Assembly: GCA_963848475.1 (NCBI GenBank)
Contig: CAWKDW010000014.1
Coordinates: forward strand, 186,001 to 250,000
Length of the DNA: 64,000 bases
DNA from: Solirubrobacter sp963848475
GTDB lineage: Bacteria; Actinomycetota; Thermoleophilia; Solirubrobacterales; Solirubrobacteraceae
Direction of reading: 5' to 3'
This document shows positions 18,026 to 27,106 of this stretch, piece after piece. The stretch's first letter is position 1. Every line of letters begins with the position of its first letter. Both the position numbers and the translations under genes were made by a program. Below the pieces are notes generated by a model, which saw nothing but the letters and a program-made list of their open reading frames with translations, did no database searches and was not told the origin of the DNA.

Positions 18026-19072
18026 ATGGCGACCGAAACCGCCCGAACCGAATTACCGGCCGACGTAACCGAGCACCTGACCACCGAGGACCGCTCCGGC
18101 CTGCTGCGCGCGATGCTGATGATGCGCGGCATCGAAGAGCGAGCGATGACGCTCTATCGCCAGGGCAAGGTCCCCGGCAGCTTCTACGACGGGTTCGGCC
18201 AGGAGGCCGTCTCGGCGGGAGCGACCTGGGCGATGGCCGCCGAGGACCGCCTCTGCATCCTGCACCGCGACCTCGCCGCGCACATCATCCGCGGCGTCGA
18301 GCCGCACCGGATCTTCGCCCAGTACATGGGTCGCTCCGCCGGGATCACCGGCGGCCGCGACGGCAACGTGCACTTCGGAGACCGCACGAAGGGCTGCGTC
18401 GGGATGATCTCGATGCTCCCCGACATGATGCTGATCGCGACCGGCATGGCAATGGCGTTCAAGCTGCGCGATGAAGCGCGCTGCGCGATCACGTGGTTCG
18501 GCGACGGCTCGACCTCGCGCGGCGACTTCCACGAGGCCATGAACTGGGCCGGCGTGCAGAAGCTCCCCGTGATCTTCGTGCTGGAGAACAACCAGTACGC
18601 GTACTCGACGCCGGTCGACCAGCAGTTCGCGGTCAACCCGGTCGAGCGCGCCGCCGCCTACGGCTTCCCCGGCGTCAGCGCCGACGGCAACGACCCCGAG
18701 GCGATGTTCGAGGTCACCCGGATCGCGCGCGAGCGTGCGATCGCCGGCGAGGGACCGACGCTGATCGAGGCCGTCACGATGCGCATGCACGGCCACGCCG
18801 CGCACGACGACATGAAGTACGTGCCCAACGAGAAGGTCGAGGAGTGGCGCGCGAAGGACCCGATCGACCGCCAGGTCAAGCGCCTCGAGGCGCTCGGGGT
18901 CGACACGCAGGCGATCCGCGACGACGTCAAGACGACGATCGAGGCGGCCGTGGCGGAGGCGCTGGAGTCGCCGATGCCCGACGGCAACACGGTGCTCGAC
19001 GGCCTGTTCGCCGACGAGCCCGCGCTGCTCGAAGACGGCAACGCCCCCTGGTCCGGGTTCAAGGGGGCCTAG
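18026..19072 (+). CDS. pdhA: 2-oxoacid (pyruvate-type) dehydrogenase E1 alpha
   Basis: A 348-residue thiamine-diphosphate enzyme subunit that decarboxylates the 2-oxoacid. The ThDP/Mg motif runs from GDGSTSRGDFHEAMNWAG (from residue 159) to ENNQYAYSTP; GMISMLP and the HGHAAHDD loop (phosphorylation-loop equivalent) are also present. GGGAGAG nine to fifteen bases before the ATG is a good ribosome site. It is followed four bases later by the beta subunit. Pyruvate, branched-chain acids or acetoin are all possible substrates; the symbol follows the most common assignment. Confidence 0.88.
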   Translation: MATETARTELPADVTEHLTTEDRSGLLRAMLMMRGIEERAMTLYRQGKVPGSFYDGFGQEAVSAGATWAMAAEDRLCILHRDLAAHIIRGVEPHRIFAQYMGRSAGITGGRDGNVHFGDRTKGCVGMISMLPDMMLIATGMAMAFKLRDEARCAITWFGDGSTSRGDFHEAMNWAGVQKLPVIFVLENNQYAYSTPVDQQFAVNPVERAAAYGFPGVSADGNDPEAMFEVTRIARERAIAGEGPTLIEAVTMRMHGHAAHDDMKYVPNEKVEEWRAKDPIDRQVKRLEALGVDTQAIRDDVKTTIEAAVAEALESPMPDGNTVLDGLFADEPALLEDGNAPWSGFKGA

Positions 19073-19076
19073 CGAC

Positions 19077-20039
19077 ATGGCCACCATGACCTACCTGCAG
19101 GCCATCTCCGACGCCATGCGCGAGGAGATGCGCGCCGACGAGCGCGTCTTCCTCATGGGCGAGGACATCGGCACCTTCGGCGGCGCCTTCAAGGTGACCG
19201 ACGGCTTCATCGACGAGTTCGGCGCCAAGCGCGTGATGGACACGCCGCTGGCGGAGTCGGCGATCGTCGGCTGCGCGATCGGCGCCGCCGTCGAGGGGCT
19301 GCGACCGATCGCCGAGATGCAGTTCTCGGACTTCGTCAGCTGCGGCTTCGATCAGCTCGTCAACGTCGCCGGCAAGACCTACTACCGGATGGGCCTCTCG
19401 GTGAACATCACCGTCCGCCTGCCCTCCGGCGGCGGCTTCTCCGGCGGTCCGTACCACTCGCAGAACCCCGAGGCGTGGTTCATGCACGCCCCCGGCCTGA
19501 AGATCGTGGCGCCGAGCACGGCCGAGGACGCGAAGGGCCTGCTGATCGCCGCCGTGCGCGATCCCAACCCGGTGCTCTTCATGGAGCACAAGCACCTCTA
19601 CCGGCGCGTCAAGGGCGACGTGCCCAGCGGCACGTACGAGACGCCCTTCACGGCCCGGATCGCCCGCGAGGGCACCGACCTGACCGTGATCGCCTACGGC
19701 GCGATGGTCCACACCGCGCTCGAGGCCACCGCGGATCTGGACGCCAGCATCGAGGTGCTCGACCTGCGCTCGCTGGTGCCGCTCGACGAGGCCGCGATCC
19801 TCAAGAGCGTGCGCAAGACCTCGAAGGTCGTGATCATCGACGAGGCCAACCAGACCTGCGCCGCCGGCGCCCAGGTCGCGGCGCTGATCGCGGAGCGCGC
19901 GTGGGAGGACCTCGACGGACCGGTCGTCCGCGTGGCCACGCCCGACGTGCCGATCCCGTTCTCCCCGCCGCTGGAGCAGGCCGTGCTCCCGCAGGTCGAC
20001 GACGTGAGGGAGGCGTGCCGTGAGCTCCTCGAGTACTGA
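19077..20039 (+). CDS. pdhB: 2-oxoacid dehydrogenase E1 beta
   Basis: A 320-residue partner of E1 alpha. Family motifs include VFLMGEDIGTFGGAFKVTDG, DTPLAESAIVGCAIGAAVEG, the conserved LPSGGGFSGGPYHSQNPEAW segment lining the active site, and LDLRSLVPLDE. Length is normal. It overlaps the following E2 gene by about 20 bases, so E1 alpha, E1 beta and that E2 form one operon. Confidence 0.9.
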   Translation: MATMTYLQAISDAMREEMRADERVFLMGEDIGTFGGAFKVTDGFIDEFGAKRVMDTPLAESAIVGCAIGAAVEGLRPIAEMQFSDFVSCGFDQLVNVAGKTYYRMGLSVNITVRLPSGGGFSGGPYHSQNPEAWFMHAPGLKIVAPSTAEDAKGLLIAAVRDPNPVLFMEHKHLYRRVKGDVPSGTYETPFTARIAREGTDLTVIAYGAMVHTALEATADLDASIEVLDLRSLVPLDEAAILKSVRKTSKVVIIDEANQTCAAGAQVAALIAERAWEDLDGPVVRVATPDVPIPFSPPLEQAVLPQVDDVREACRELLEY

Positions 20040-21369
20040 GACCTACGTCGACGTGACGATGCCCCAGATGGGCGTCTCCGTCGCCGAGGGCACCGTCGTC
20101 GAGTAGAAGAAGCAGGTCGGCGACTGGGTCCAGGCCGACGAGATCATCGCCTCGATCTCGACCGACAAGATCGACACCGACGTCGAGTCCCCGGCCAGCG
20201 GCCGGGTGGCCGAGATCGTGGTGCAGGTCGGCGAGACGGTCGACGTCGGCACCGTGATGGCGCGGATCGCCACCGACGCGCGGCCCGGTGAGGCGCACGT
20301 CTCCGAGAACGAGAACGGCATCCCCGAGACGGGCACCGGCGAAGCCACGGCCGCGCTGGAGGCCCCGGGCGAGGCCGGCGAATTGCAGGGCGACACCGAG
20401 ACGGTCCAGCGCCCGGTCCGGCGCGCCGGCGGCCGGCGCTACTCGCCGGTGGTCATGCGAATCGCCGCCGAGCACGACGTCGACCTCGAACTGATCGAGG
20501 GCACCGGCCGCGACGGCCGCGTGCGCAAGCAGGACGTCCTGGCGTATGTGGAGAGCGGGCCCAAGGAAGAGCCCCCGATGCACATCGAGAGCCCGTACCG
20601 GCCCGACGAGCCGGTCGCGCCCAAGCAGCGCAAGCCGCGGCTGAGCCGCGTCGAGGAGGTCTCCCGGCCCGCGGCCCCCGCGGCCGCTCCAGCGGCCACC
20701 GGCGCCGGCAAGCCGCTCTCGCGGATGCGCCAGGCGATCGGCTCGCGGATGGTGCAGTCGCTGCAGACCGCGGCGACCTGCACGACCATCGTCGAAGCCG
20801 ACATGACCCGGATCGTGGCCGCGCGCCAGAAGTCCGGGCTCAGCTTCCTGCCCTACCAGGCGCGGGCGGCGATCGAGACGCTGCTCCAGTTCCCCGCGCT
20901 CAACGCGACGCTCGAGGACGACATCCACACGCTCCACGAGGGCGTGCACCTGGGCATCGCGGTCTCGCTCGGCGAGGGCGGCCTGATCGTCCCGGTCATC
21001 CGCGACGCGCAGGACCTGAGCGTCGAGGGCCTGGCCAAGCGCATCAAGGACATCGCCAAGCGCGCCCGCACGAACGCCCTGACCCCGGACGAGGTGAGCG
21101 GGGGCACGTTCACGATCACCAACCCGGGCGGCTACGGCTCGCTGATGGCCACGCCGGTCATCAACCTGCCGCAGGTCGCCATCCTCGACACCGAGGCGAT
21201 CGTCAAGCGGCCGGTCGTCGTCACCGACGAGCTCGGCAACGACTCGATCGCGATCCGGCACATGACCTACCTGTGCATGGGCTGGGATCACCGCGCGCTC
21301 GACGGCGCGCTGGCAGCGCAGTTCCTCACCGCGCTGCGCAAGAAACTGGAAGCCTGGCCGATCAGCTAG
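20020..21369 (+). CDS. Dihydrolipoamide acyltransferase (E2) with in-frame TAG at codon 29
   Basis: From GTG 20020 the product reads a lipoyl domain (TMPQMGVSVAEGTVVE), then TAG at 20104-20106 where E2 proteins have Trp, then KKQVGDWVQAD in the same frame through STDKIDTDV with the lipoylated lysine. After this come a subunit-binding domain (YSPVVMRIAAEHDVDLELI) and an acyltransferase domain ending MGWDHRALDGALAAQFL, with the catalytic HxxxDG complete. Full length would be 449 residues. A TGG-to-TAG change, real or a sequencing error, truncates it; the first ATG after the stop gives a protein lacking the first half of the lipoyl domain. Confidence 0.85.
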
Positions 21370-21381
21370 ACAGCGGGAGGT

Positions 21382-21403
21382 CCGGGGGGCGGCAGCCCCC
21401 CGG
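21382..21403 (+). terminator. GC-rich hairpin after the E1/E2 operon
   Basis: A perfect 9-bp stem (CCGGGGGGC / GCCCCCCGG) with a four-base loop, 13 bases after the E2 stop. No U-run follows, so it may be a Rho-assisted or actinobacterial L-shaped terminator. Confidence 0.5.
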
Positions 21404-21425
21404 TGCCTTACCGGTCTGACGGACA

Positions 21426-21451
21426 CCCGCCCCGGCTCACGCCGGGGCGGG
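21426..21451 (+). terminator. Second GC-rich hairpin, just before lipB
   Basis: A perfect 11-bp stem (CCCGCCCCGGC / GCCGGGGCGGG) around TCAC, ending 25 bases before the lipB ATG. With the hairpin at 21382 it makes a tandem terminator; lying so close to lipB it might also affect lipB translation. Confidence 0.5.
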
Positions 21452-21476
21452 ACAGACTCGCGACTATGCTCAAAGC

Positions 21477-22161
21477 ATGTCCGACGAGCTCTGGGTCTGC
21501 CACCTCGGCCGCGTCGAGTACCGCGAGGCGGCGGAGCTGCAGGAGCGCCTGCGCGAGCGCGTGATCGCCGGCGAGCTGCCGGATCTGATGCTGCTGCTCG
21601 AGCACCCGCCGGTCTACACCATCGGGCGTCGCTCGGACGCCGGCGACCTGCCGCTCGGCGAGGCCTTCTACCGCGAGCGCGGGATCGACATCGTCCGTAC
21701 GCCGCGCGGTGGGCAACTCACGTATCACGGCCCGGGGCAGCTGGTCGGCTATCCGATCATGCACGTCGCGAGCGTGCCCGAGTACATCCTCACGATGGAG
21801 CGCGCGATCGTCGCCGCGCTCGCCGACGCGGGCGTCGAGGCCGGCACGCGGCTCGGCCACAAGCACGTCGGCGTCTGGGCGGGCGAGCGCAAGCTGGCGT
21901 CGGTCGGCGTGCACATCTCCCACGGCGTCTGTAGCCACGGCTTCGCCGTCAACGTCGACAACGACCTCGACCCGTTCACGCTGGGTCGTGGCCTGCGGAC
22001 TCCCCGAGGTGCAGATGACGTCGATGGCCGCCGAAGGCTCCACTGAGGGCATCGCCTGCTTCCGCAAGCGCATGGGCCACCGCTTCAGCGAGGCCTTCGG
22101 ACGCCGTCAGCGGCTCGTGAGCGCCACGCGCCTCGGCATCGAGACCCTCGTCCCCGCCTGA
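21477..22161 (+). CDS. lipB: Octanoyltransferase LipB (one +1 frameshift)
   Basis: Transfers octanoyl from acyl carrier protein to lipoyl domains, the first step of lipoate synthesis. Motifs: LLEHPPVYTIGRR, TPRGGQLTYHGPGQLVGYPI and the catalytic lysine K139 in ERKLASVGVHISHG. The catalytic Cys sits in ACGLPEVQMTSM, which is in another frame; deleting a G near 21980 restores PFTWVVACGLPEV and a 227-residue enzyme. The stop overlaps the next ATG by one base (TGATG). Confidence 0.9.
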
Positions 22162-22958
22162 TGGACCTCGGCCTGGTGATCTTCCCGACGGGCGACGGCA
22201 TCCGCCCCGACGTGCTGGCGCGCGCCGCCGAGGAGCGCGGCTACGAGTCGCTGTTCTTCACCGAGCACACGCACATCCCGACGAACCGGGTCTCGCCCTG
22301 GCCCGGCGGCGACGTGCTGCCGGAGAAGTACAAGCGCACCTTCGACCCGTTCGTGGCGCTGTCGTTCGCGGCGGCGGCGAGCGAGCGCCTGATCGTCGGG
22401 ACGAGCGTCTGCCTGGTCATCCAGCACGACCCGATCGTCCTGGCCAAGCAGGTCGCCTCGCTGGACGTGCTCTCCGGCGGGCGCTTCGTGTTCGGCATCG
22501 GCGCGGGCTGGAACAAGGAGGAGATGCGCAACCACGGGACCGACCCCGACACGCGCCACGGCAACATGCGCGAGCGCATCGAGGCGATGCAGGCGATCTG
22601 GGCCAACGACGAGGCCGAATACCACGGCAAGCACGTCGACTTCGACCCGATCTGGCAGTGGCCGAAGCCGCTACAGACGCCGGTCCCGGTCTACGTCGGC
22701 GGCAACGGCCCGCGCGTGCTCGACCGCGTGCTGCGCTACGGCGACGGCTGGATGCCGAACATGAAGGATCTCGACGCGCTCGGCCCGCGGATCGAGGAGC
22801 TGCGCGAGCGCGCGGGCAAGCACGTCCCGGTCACGTTCTACGGCGCGACGCCGGAGAACCTCGAGCAGCTCGCGCACGCGCGGGCGTGGACCGCGGCGCT
22901 GATCGTCCTCGAGTCCGGCTCTGAGGCCGAAGTGCTGGCCTCGATACCCTCACTCTAA
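22161..22958 (+). CDS. LLM-class F420-dependent oxidoreductase
   Basis: A 265-residue luciferase-like TIM barrel. It opens MDLGLVIFPTGDG and has ERGYESLFFTEHTHIP, LIVGTSVCLVIQHDP and GGRFVFGIGAGWNKEEM, typical of the TIGR03619-type F420 family of actinobacteria. The substrate is unknown. It sits exactly between lipB and lipA with one-base spacing on either side, so it is co-transcribed with lipoate synthesis; a role in that pathway is not known. Confidence 0.82.
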   Translation: MDLGLVIFPTGDGIRPDVLARAAEERGYESLFFTEHTHIPTNRVSPWPGGDVLPEKYKRTFDPFVALSFAAAASERLIVGTSVCLVIQHDPIVLAKQVASLDVLSGGRFVFGIGAGWNKEEMRNHGTDPDTRHGNMRERIEAMQAIWANDEAEYHGKHVDFDPIWQWPKPLQTPVPVYVGGNGPRVLDRVLRYGDGWMPNMKDLDALGPRIEELRERAGKHVPVTFYGATPENLEQLAHARAWTAALIVLESGSEAEVLASIPSL

Positions 22959-23951
22959 GTGAGCGCCGAACCGATCCTGCGTGTCCATCAGACCCGCTCC
23001 CGGTCCAACCCGGGCGGGATGGACGTCAAGAAGGTGCTGGGCGAGGACGTCCTGCCCTTCCGCTCCCGCAAGCCCGCGTGGTTCAAGGTCCCGCGGCCGG
23101 GCAGCGAGAAGTACCGCGAGCTGTCGAAGACGATCGCCGACGAGGGCCTGCACACGGTCTGCAAGGAAGCGGCCTGCCCGAACATCGGCGACTGCTGGGA
23201 CCGCGGCACGGCGACGTTCATGATCCTCGGCGACACCTGCACGCGCCGCTGCGGCTTCTGCAACGTCAAGACCGGCAAGCCGACCTGGAACGACCCGCTG
23301 GAGCCGCTGCGCGTCGCGCGCTCCGTCGCCCGCATGAACCTGCGCCACGCCGTGATCACGAGCGTCGACCGCGACGACCTGCCGGACCTCGGCTCGTCCG
23401 TCTGGTGCGGCGTCATCCGCTCGATCCGCATGCAGGCGCCCAACACGAAGATCGAATGCCTCACGCCGGACTTCCGCGGCGAGGAGATGCCGCTGGCGCG
23501 GGTCATCGCCGAGCGCCCTGACGTCTTCAACCACAACCTCGAGGTGGCGCCGCGCCTGTACCCCGTGGCGCGCCGCGGCTCGACCTGGAAGCGCTCGCTG
23601 CGCGTGCTCAGCAACGCGCTCGAGATGGGCGAGGGCGAGGTCGCGACCAAGTCCGGCCTGATGGTCGGCTTCGGCGAGACCCACGACGAGCTCGTCGACG
23701 CGTTCGGCGAGATGCGCGAGGCCGGCGTCCAGATCCTCACCGTCGGCCAGTACCTGCGCCCGACGGAGCGCCACCTGCCCGTGGTCCGCTACTGGGCCCC
23801 GGAGGAGTTCGCCGCGCTCGAGGAAGCGGCCTACGCGCTGGGCTTCGAGCACGTGGCGGCCGGGCCGCTCGTGCGCTCCAGCTATCACGCGGACGAGCAC
23901 GTCAAGCAGGACCTTCCGGGCACCGGCCCGCTCGCCGCCGCACACAGCTGA
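22959..23951 (+). CDS. lipA: Lipoyl synthase LipA
   Basis: A 330-residue radical-SAM enzyme that inserts the two sulphurs into octanoyl groups. Auxiliary cluster ligands C68, C73 and C79 (CKEAACPNIGDC) and radical-SAM cluster ligands C94, C98 and C101 (CTRRCGFC) are all present. RSSYHADE near the C-terminus carries the conserved serine that binds the auxiliary cluster. The GTG start follows the preceding stop directly. With lipB and the E2 genes it supplies the cofactor for the neighbouring complexes. Confidence 0.95.
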   Translation: MSAEPILRVHQTRSRSNPGGMDVKKVLGEDVLPFRSRKPAWFKVPRPGSEKYRELSKTIADEGLHTVCKEAACPNIGDCWDRGTATFMILGDTCTRRCGFCNVKTGKPTWNDPLEPLRVARSVARMNLRHAVITSVDRDDLPDLGSSVWCGVIRSIRMQAPNTKIECLTPDFRGEEMPLARVIAERPDVFNHNLEVAPRLYPVARRGSTWKRSLRVLSNALEMGEGEVATKSGLMVGFGETHDELVDAFGEMREAGVQILTVGQYLRPTERHLPVVRYWAPEEFAALEEAAYALGFEHVAAGPLVRSSYHADEHVKQDLPGTGPLAAAHS

Positions 23952-23995
23952 AATTCGGTAGGGCCGACCTCGGGTCGGCTACCGTTGCCTCGCCG

Positions 23996-24736
23996 ATGCT
24001 GCCGCTGCGCGACAACATCCCGACGACACGGGTCCCCTACGTCACGTACGGGCTGATCATCGCGAACGTGCTCGTCTACTTCTTCTGGCAGCGAGGCGGG
24101 ATCGCGTTCGGCAGCCCGGAGAACGCGCACTACACCTGCCAGCTCTCCGAATGGGCGGCGGTCCCGTACGACCTCACCCATCCGAGCACCACGCCGCAGC
24201 TCCCCCCCGGCTGCGGACCCGACGACGCACCGACCTACCTGACGCCGTTCACCGCGATGTTCATGCACGGCGGTCTGCTGCACCTGGGCGGAAACATGCT
24301 GTTCCTGTGGATCTTCGGCAATAACCTCGAGGACGCCATGGGACGGCCGAGGTACCTGATCTTCTACGTGCTCGGCGGGCTCGCGGCGATCGCGCTGCAC
24401 GTGGCCACCGGTCCGGGCTCCGAGACGCCGACGCTCGGCGCCTCCGGGGCGATCGCAGCGGTGCTCGGCGGCTACGCCGTGCTGTTCCCGCGCGCCCGCG
24501 TCGTGACGGTGATCTTCATCGTCTTCTTCTTCACGATCCTGGAGCTCCCGGCGCTGCTCGTCCTCGGCGCCTGGTTCCTGATCCAGGTGATGTCGGCGAA
24601 CATCGGCTCCGCGGGCGGCGTGGCGTACTTCGCCCACATCGGCGGCTTCGTCTTCGGGTTGCTCGCGGTGCGCGCGTTCTCGAGTCGCAGCCGGGTCGAC
24701 TCCCAACTCAGCCGAATGTCGCTTCCGAGCCGCTGA
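23996..24736 (+). CDS. Rhomboid family intramembrane serine protease
   Basis: A 246-residue membrane protein with about seven hydrophobic segments. The catalytic pair is S150 in LGASGAIAAVLGG and H214 in YFAHIGGFVFG; H96/N100 in HGGLLHLGGNM form the oxyanion side. A luminal loop of about 50 residues with two Cys follows helix 1. Its stop overlaps the start of the carboxypeptidase gene, suggesting co-expression. Its substrates are unknown. Confidence 0.9.
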   Translation: MLPLRDNIPTTRVPYVTYGLIIANVLVYFFWQRGGIAFGSPENAHYTCQLSEWAAVPYDLTHPSTTPQLPPGCGPDDAPTYLTPFTAMFMHGGLLHLGGNMLFLWIFGNNLEDAMGRPRYLIFYVLGGLAAIALHVATGPGSETPTLGASGAIAAVLGGYAVLFPRARVVTVIFIVFFFTILELPALLVLGAWFLIQVMSANIGSAGGVAYFAHIGGFVFGLLAVRAFSSRSRVDSQLSRMSLPSR

Positions 24737-25737
24737 TGGAGCCGACCGGACGCACACGCCGCCGCCGGCGGCGCTGGCCCGTAGCGCTGGCGATCGTCGC
24801 ACTGCTGGCGATCGGCGCCGGCCTCGCGACCATCCTGCGCGACCCCGCCGGGGAGAAGCCGCCGACGACGGTCGCCACGGCGCCGCCCGCCGCGCTCGAG
24901 GACTCCGGCACGGCTCCGCTGGCCGGCGGAGGGACCGCGCCGTCGCCGCTGGCCGTACGGCTCGACCTCGCGGGCGACCCGGTGAGCATCCGCTTCAAGA
25001 AGCCGCCGCGCTCCGCGCTGCTGTTCGACCTCGACACGGGCCGCGTGCTCTACCGCGACGATCCGACGAGGGTGCTGCCGATCGCCTCGCTGACGAAGAT
25101 GATGACCGCGCTGGTGGTCGTCGATCGCGTCAAGCCCGGCTCGAAGGTGCTGATCACCAAGGAGGCGCTGCGCTACCAGGGCTCCGGCGTAGGCCTGCTG
25201 CCGCGCGGCAAGTGGATCGGCGTCAACACGATGCTCTACGGCCTGCTGCTGCCATCGGGCAATGACGCGGCGATCGCGCTCGCCCAGCGCGCCGCGGGCG
25301 GCAGCGAACGGCGCTTCGTGCGCTACATGAACGAGAAGGCCGAGTCGATGGGGCTCGTGTGCACGCACTTCTCGACCCCGAGCGGGTTCCTGGACAAGGA
25401 CAACCACTCCTGCGCCGCCGACCTCGCGGCGATCGGGCGCGCCGTGCTGCGTCAGCCCCGGCTGGCCCGGATCGTGCGCAAGCGCGAGGCGATCGTCCCG
25501 TTCCCGATCAAGGGCGGGAAGCTCTACCTCTACAACCACAACCCGCTGCTGCGGCAGGGCTACCCCGGAACGACCGGCCTCAAGACGGGCTACACGGACG
25601 CCGCGGGACGCTGCCTCGTCGCCACGGCGCGACGCGGCGCGGTCAAGCTCGGCGTCGTGTTGCTGGACTCGCCCGACCCCGGCAAGCAAGCGATGCAGCT
25701 GCTTGACCGCGGCTTCCGCGCCTCAGGCTCCATGTGA
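24736..25737 (+). CDS. D-alanyl-D-alanine carboxypeptidase (class A-type PBP5 family)
   Basis: A 333-residue membrane-anchored serine peptidase that trims peptidoglycan stem peptides. A basic N-terminus and one membrane helix (VALAIVALLAIGAGLATIL) are followed by a low-complexity linker and the catalytic domain. Active-site motifs are S118-x-x-K121 (SLTK), SGN in LLPSGNDAA and KTG in TTGLKTGYTDAAG. No C-terminal PBP5 domain is present. The ATG overlaps the rhomboid stop. Confidence 0.9.
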   Translation: MEPTGRTRRRRRRWPVALAIVALLAIGAGLATILRDPAGEKPPTTVATAPPAALEDSGTAPLAGGGTAPSPLAVRLDLAGDPVSIRFKKPPRSALLFDLDTGRVLYRDDPTRVLPIASLTKMMTALVVVDRVKPGSKVLITKEALRYQGSGVGLLPRGKWIGVNTMLYGLLLPSGNDAAIALAQRAAGGSERRFVRYMNEKAESMGLVCTHFSTPSGFLDKDNHSCAADLAAIGRAVLRQPRLARIVRKREAIVPFPIKGGKLYLYNHNPLLRQGYPGTTGLKTGYTDAAGRCLVATARRGAVKLGVVLLDSPDPGKQAMQLLDRGFRASGSM

Positions 25738-25754
25738 TCGGGTAGGGCCCCCAG

Positions 25755-26714
25755 ATGACCGAGACGACGACCGTCTATCGCCGCCGGCGCGCGCTGGCGA
25801 TCGTCGTGCTGGCCGTGCTCGCCGCGCTGACGGTCTTCATTCTCACCCAACGCGGCGGCTCCGACGCCGTCGAAGCACCTACCGCCAAGCTCGAGCAGGT
25901 GGAGGCCGACAAGCCCGCCGCGAAACCGCTGCCGCAGCTGCCGCGCGGCGGTCGGACGATCTTCCCGGACTTCCGCGTGGTCGCCTTCTACGGCGCGCCG
26001 CAGGACCGGCAGCTGGGCGTGCTGGGGATCGGCACACCGGCCCACGCCGCCCGCAAGCTCGAGGCCCAGGCCAAGGGCTACTCGCGCAAGTCGCGACCCG
26101 TGCTGCCGGCGATGGAGCTGATCGCGGTCGTCGCCGCGGCCCATCCCGGTCCCGACGACCGCTACAACCTGCGCCAGCCCGACTCCGTGATCCGCCGCTA
26201 CCTGAAGGCCGCGCGCAAGGACAAGGCGCTGCTGATCCTCGACATCCAACCCGGTCGCTCGGACTTCTTCACCGAGACCAAGCGGCTGCGCAAGTGGCTC
26301 AAGGAGCCCGACGTCGGCCTCGCCCTGGACCCCGAGTGGCGGATGGCGGAGGACCAGATCCCGGGCAAGGTCATCGGCAGCGTCGGCGCCCGCGAGGTCA
26401 ACGCCACCACCGCGTGGCTGGACCAGCTGGTGACGCGCTACAAGCTGCCGCAGAAGCTGCTGATCATCCACCAGTTCACGGACGACATGGTCCCCCAGGA
26501 CGAGCTCAAGGAGCGCAAGGGCCTGGCCTACGTGCTCAACGTGGACGGCTTCGGGACGCAGGCGCTGAAGGTCGCCAAGTACAAGAGCTTCGCGAAAGAG
26601 GCCAAGCAGTTCCGGCGCGGCTTCAAGCTCTTCTACGAGGAGGACGAGGGGATCATGAGCCCGCAGCAGGTGATGCGCCTGCAGCCGCGGCCGGACCTCG
26701 TCGTCTACGAGTGA
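25755..26714 (+). CDS. Membrane-anchored protein of unknown function, possible TIM barrel
   Basis: A 319-residue protein with one N-terminal helix (ALAIVVLAVLAALTVFIL) and an extracytoplasmic domain. Alternating strands such as FRVVAFYG, LLILDIQPG, VGLALDPEW, KLLIIHQF and LAYVLNVDGFG resemble a (beta/alpha) barrel with acidic residues at strand ends. Similar proteins occur in actinobacteria without known function. It lies 18 bases behind the carboxypeptidase gene with a likely GTAGGG ribosome site, so a wall-related role is possible. Confidence 0.68.
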   Translation: MTETTTVYRRRRALAIVVLAVLAALTVFILTQRGGSDAVEAPTAKLEQVEADKPAAKPLPQLPRGGRTIFPDFRVVAFYGAPQDRQLGVLGIGTPAHAARKLEAQAKGYSRKSRPVLPAMELIAVVAAAHPGPDDRYNLRQPDSVIRRYLKAARKDKALLILDIQPGRSDFFTETKRLRKWLKEPDVGLALDPEWRMAEDQIPGKVIGSVGAREVNATTAWLDQLVTRYKLPQKLLIIHQFTDDMVPQDELKERKGLAYVLNVDGFGTQALKVAKYKSFAKEAKQFRRGFKLFYEEDEGIMSPQQVMRLQPRPDLVVYE

Positions 26715-26774
26715 CCGCCGTTTCCGTGCATTAGCGGTCGGGTATCCCCCGGGTCACTCGAACGGCTCCAAAGG

Positions 26775-27106
26775 GACCTGACCTCGCCGATCCTGGTGAT
26801 CTCGACGGGCCTGACGATCTTCATCGGCACCGCCGGCCTGCCGCACATCCTCACGCGCTTCTTCACCGTCCCGGACTCCAACGCGGCGCGCAAGTCCGTG
26901 CTCTACACGATCGGGATCATCGCCACCTTCACGGCGACGGCTGCTGGCTCGGCACGATGCTCGGCCGCGCCGACAGCGCGGAGGAGCGCAGCTACGACGA
27001 GCTGCTCGTGCGCTCGGAGACCGGCATCGGCTCCGAGGGCGGCCCGGAGCCGAAGAAGCGCGGCGGGCGCTTCGACCGCACCGAGAAGCCGGTGCCGATC
27101 CGCTAG
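26775..27106 (+). pseudogene. Remnant of an ActP-type cation/acetate symporter
   Basis: The frame around 26775-26945 reads DLTSPILVISTGLTIFIGTA then GLPHILTRFFTVPDSNAARK and SVLYTIGII, the hallmark segment of ActP/MctC sodium-solute symporters. It then jumps to another frame that gives WLGTMLGRADSAEERSYDEL, LVRSETGIGSE and a stop, which resembles the cytoplasmic C-terminus of the same family. The N-terminal two thirds and the last helices are missing, so this is a deletion remnant, not a single-base error. It overlaps the convergent ROK gene by four bases. Confidence 0.7.
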
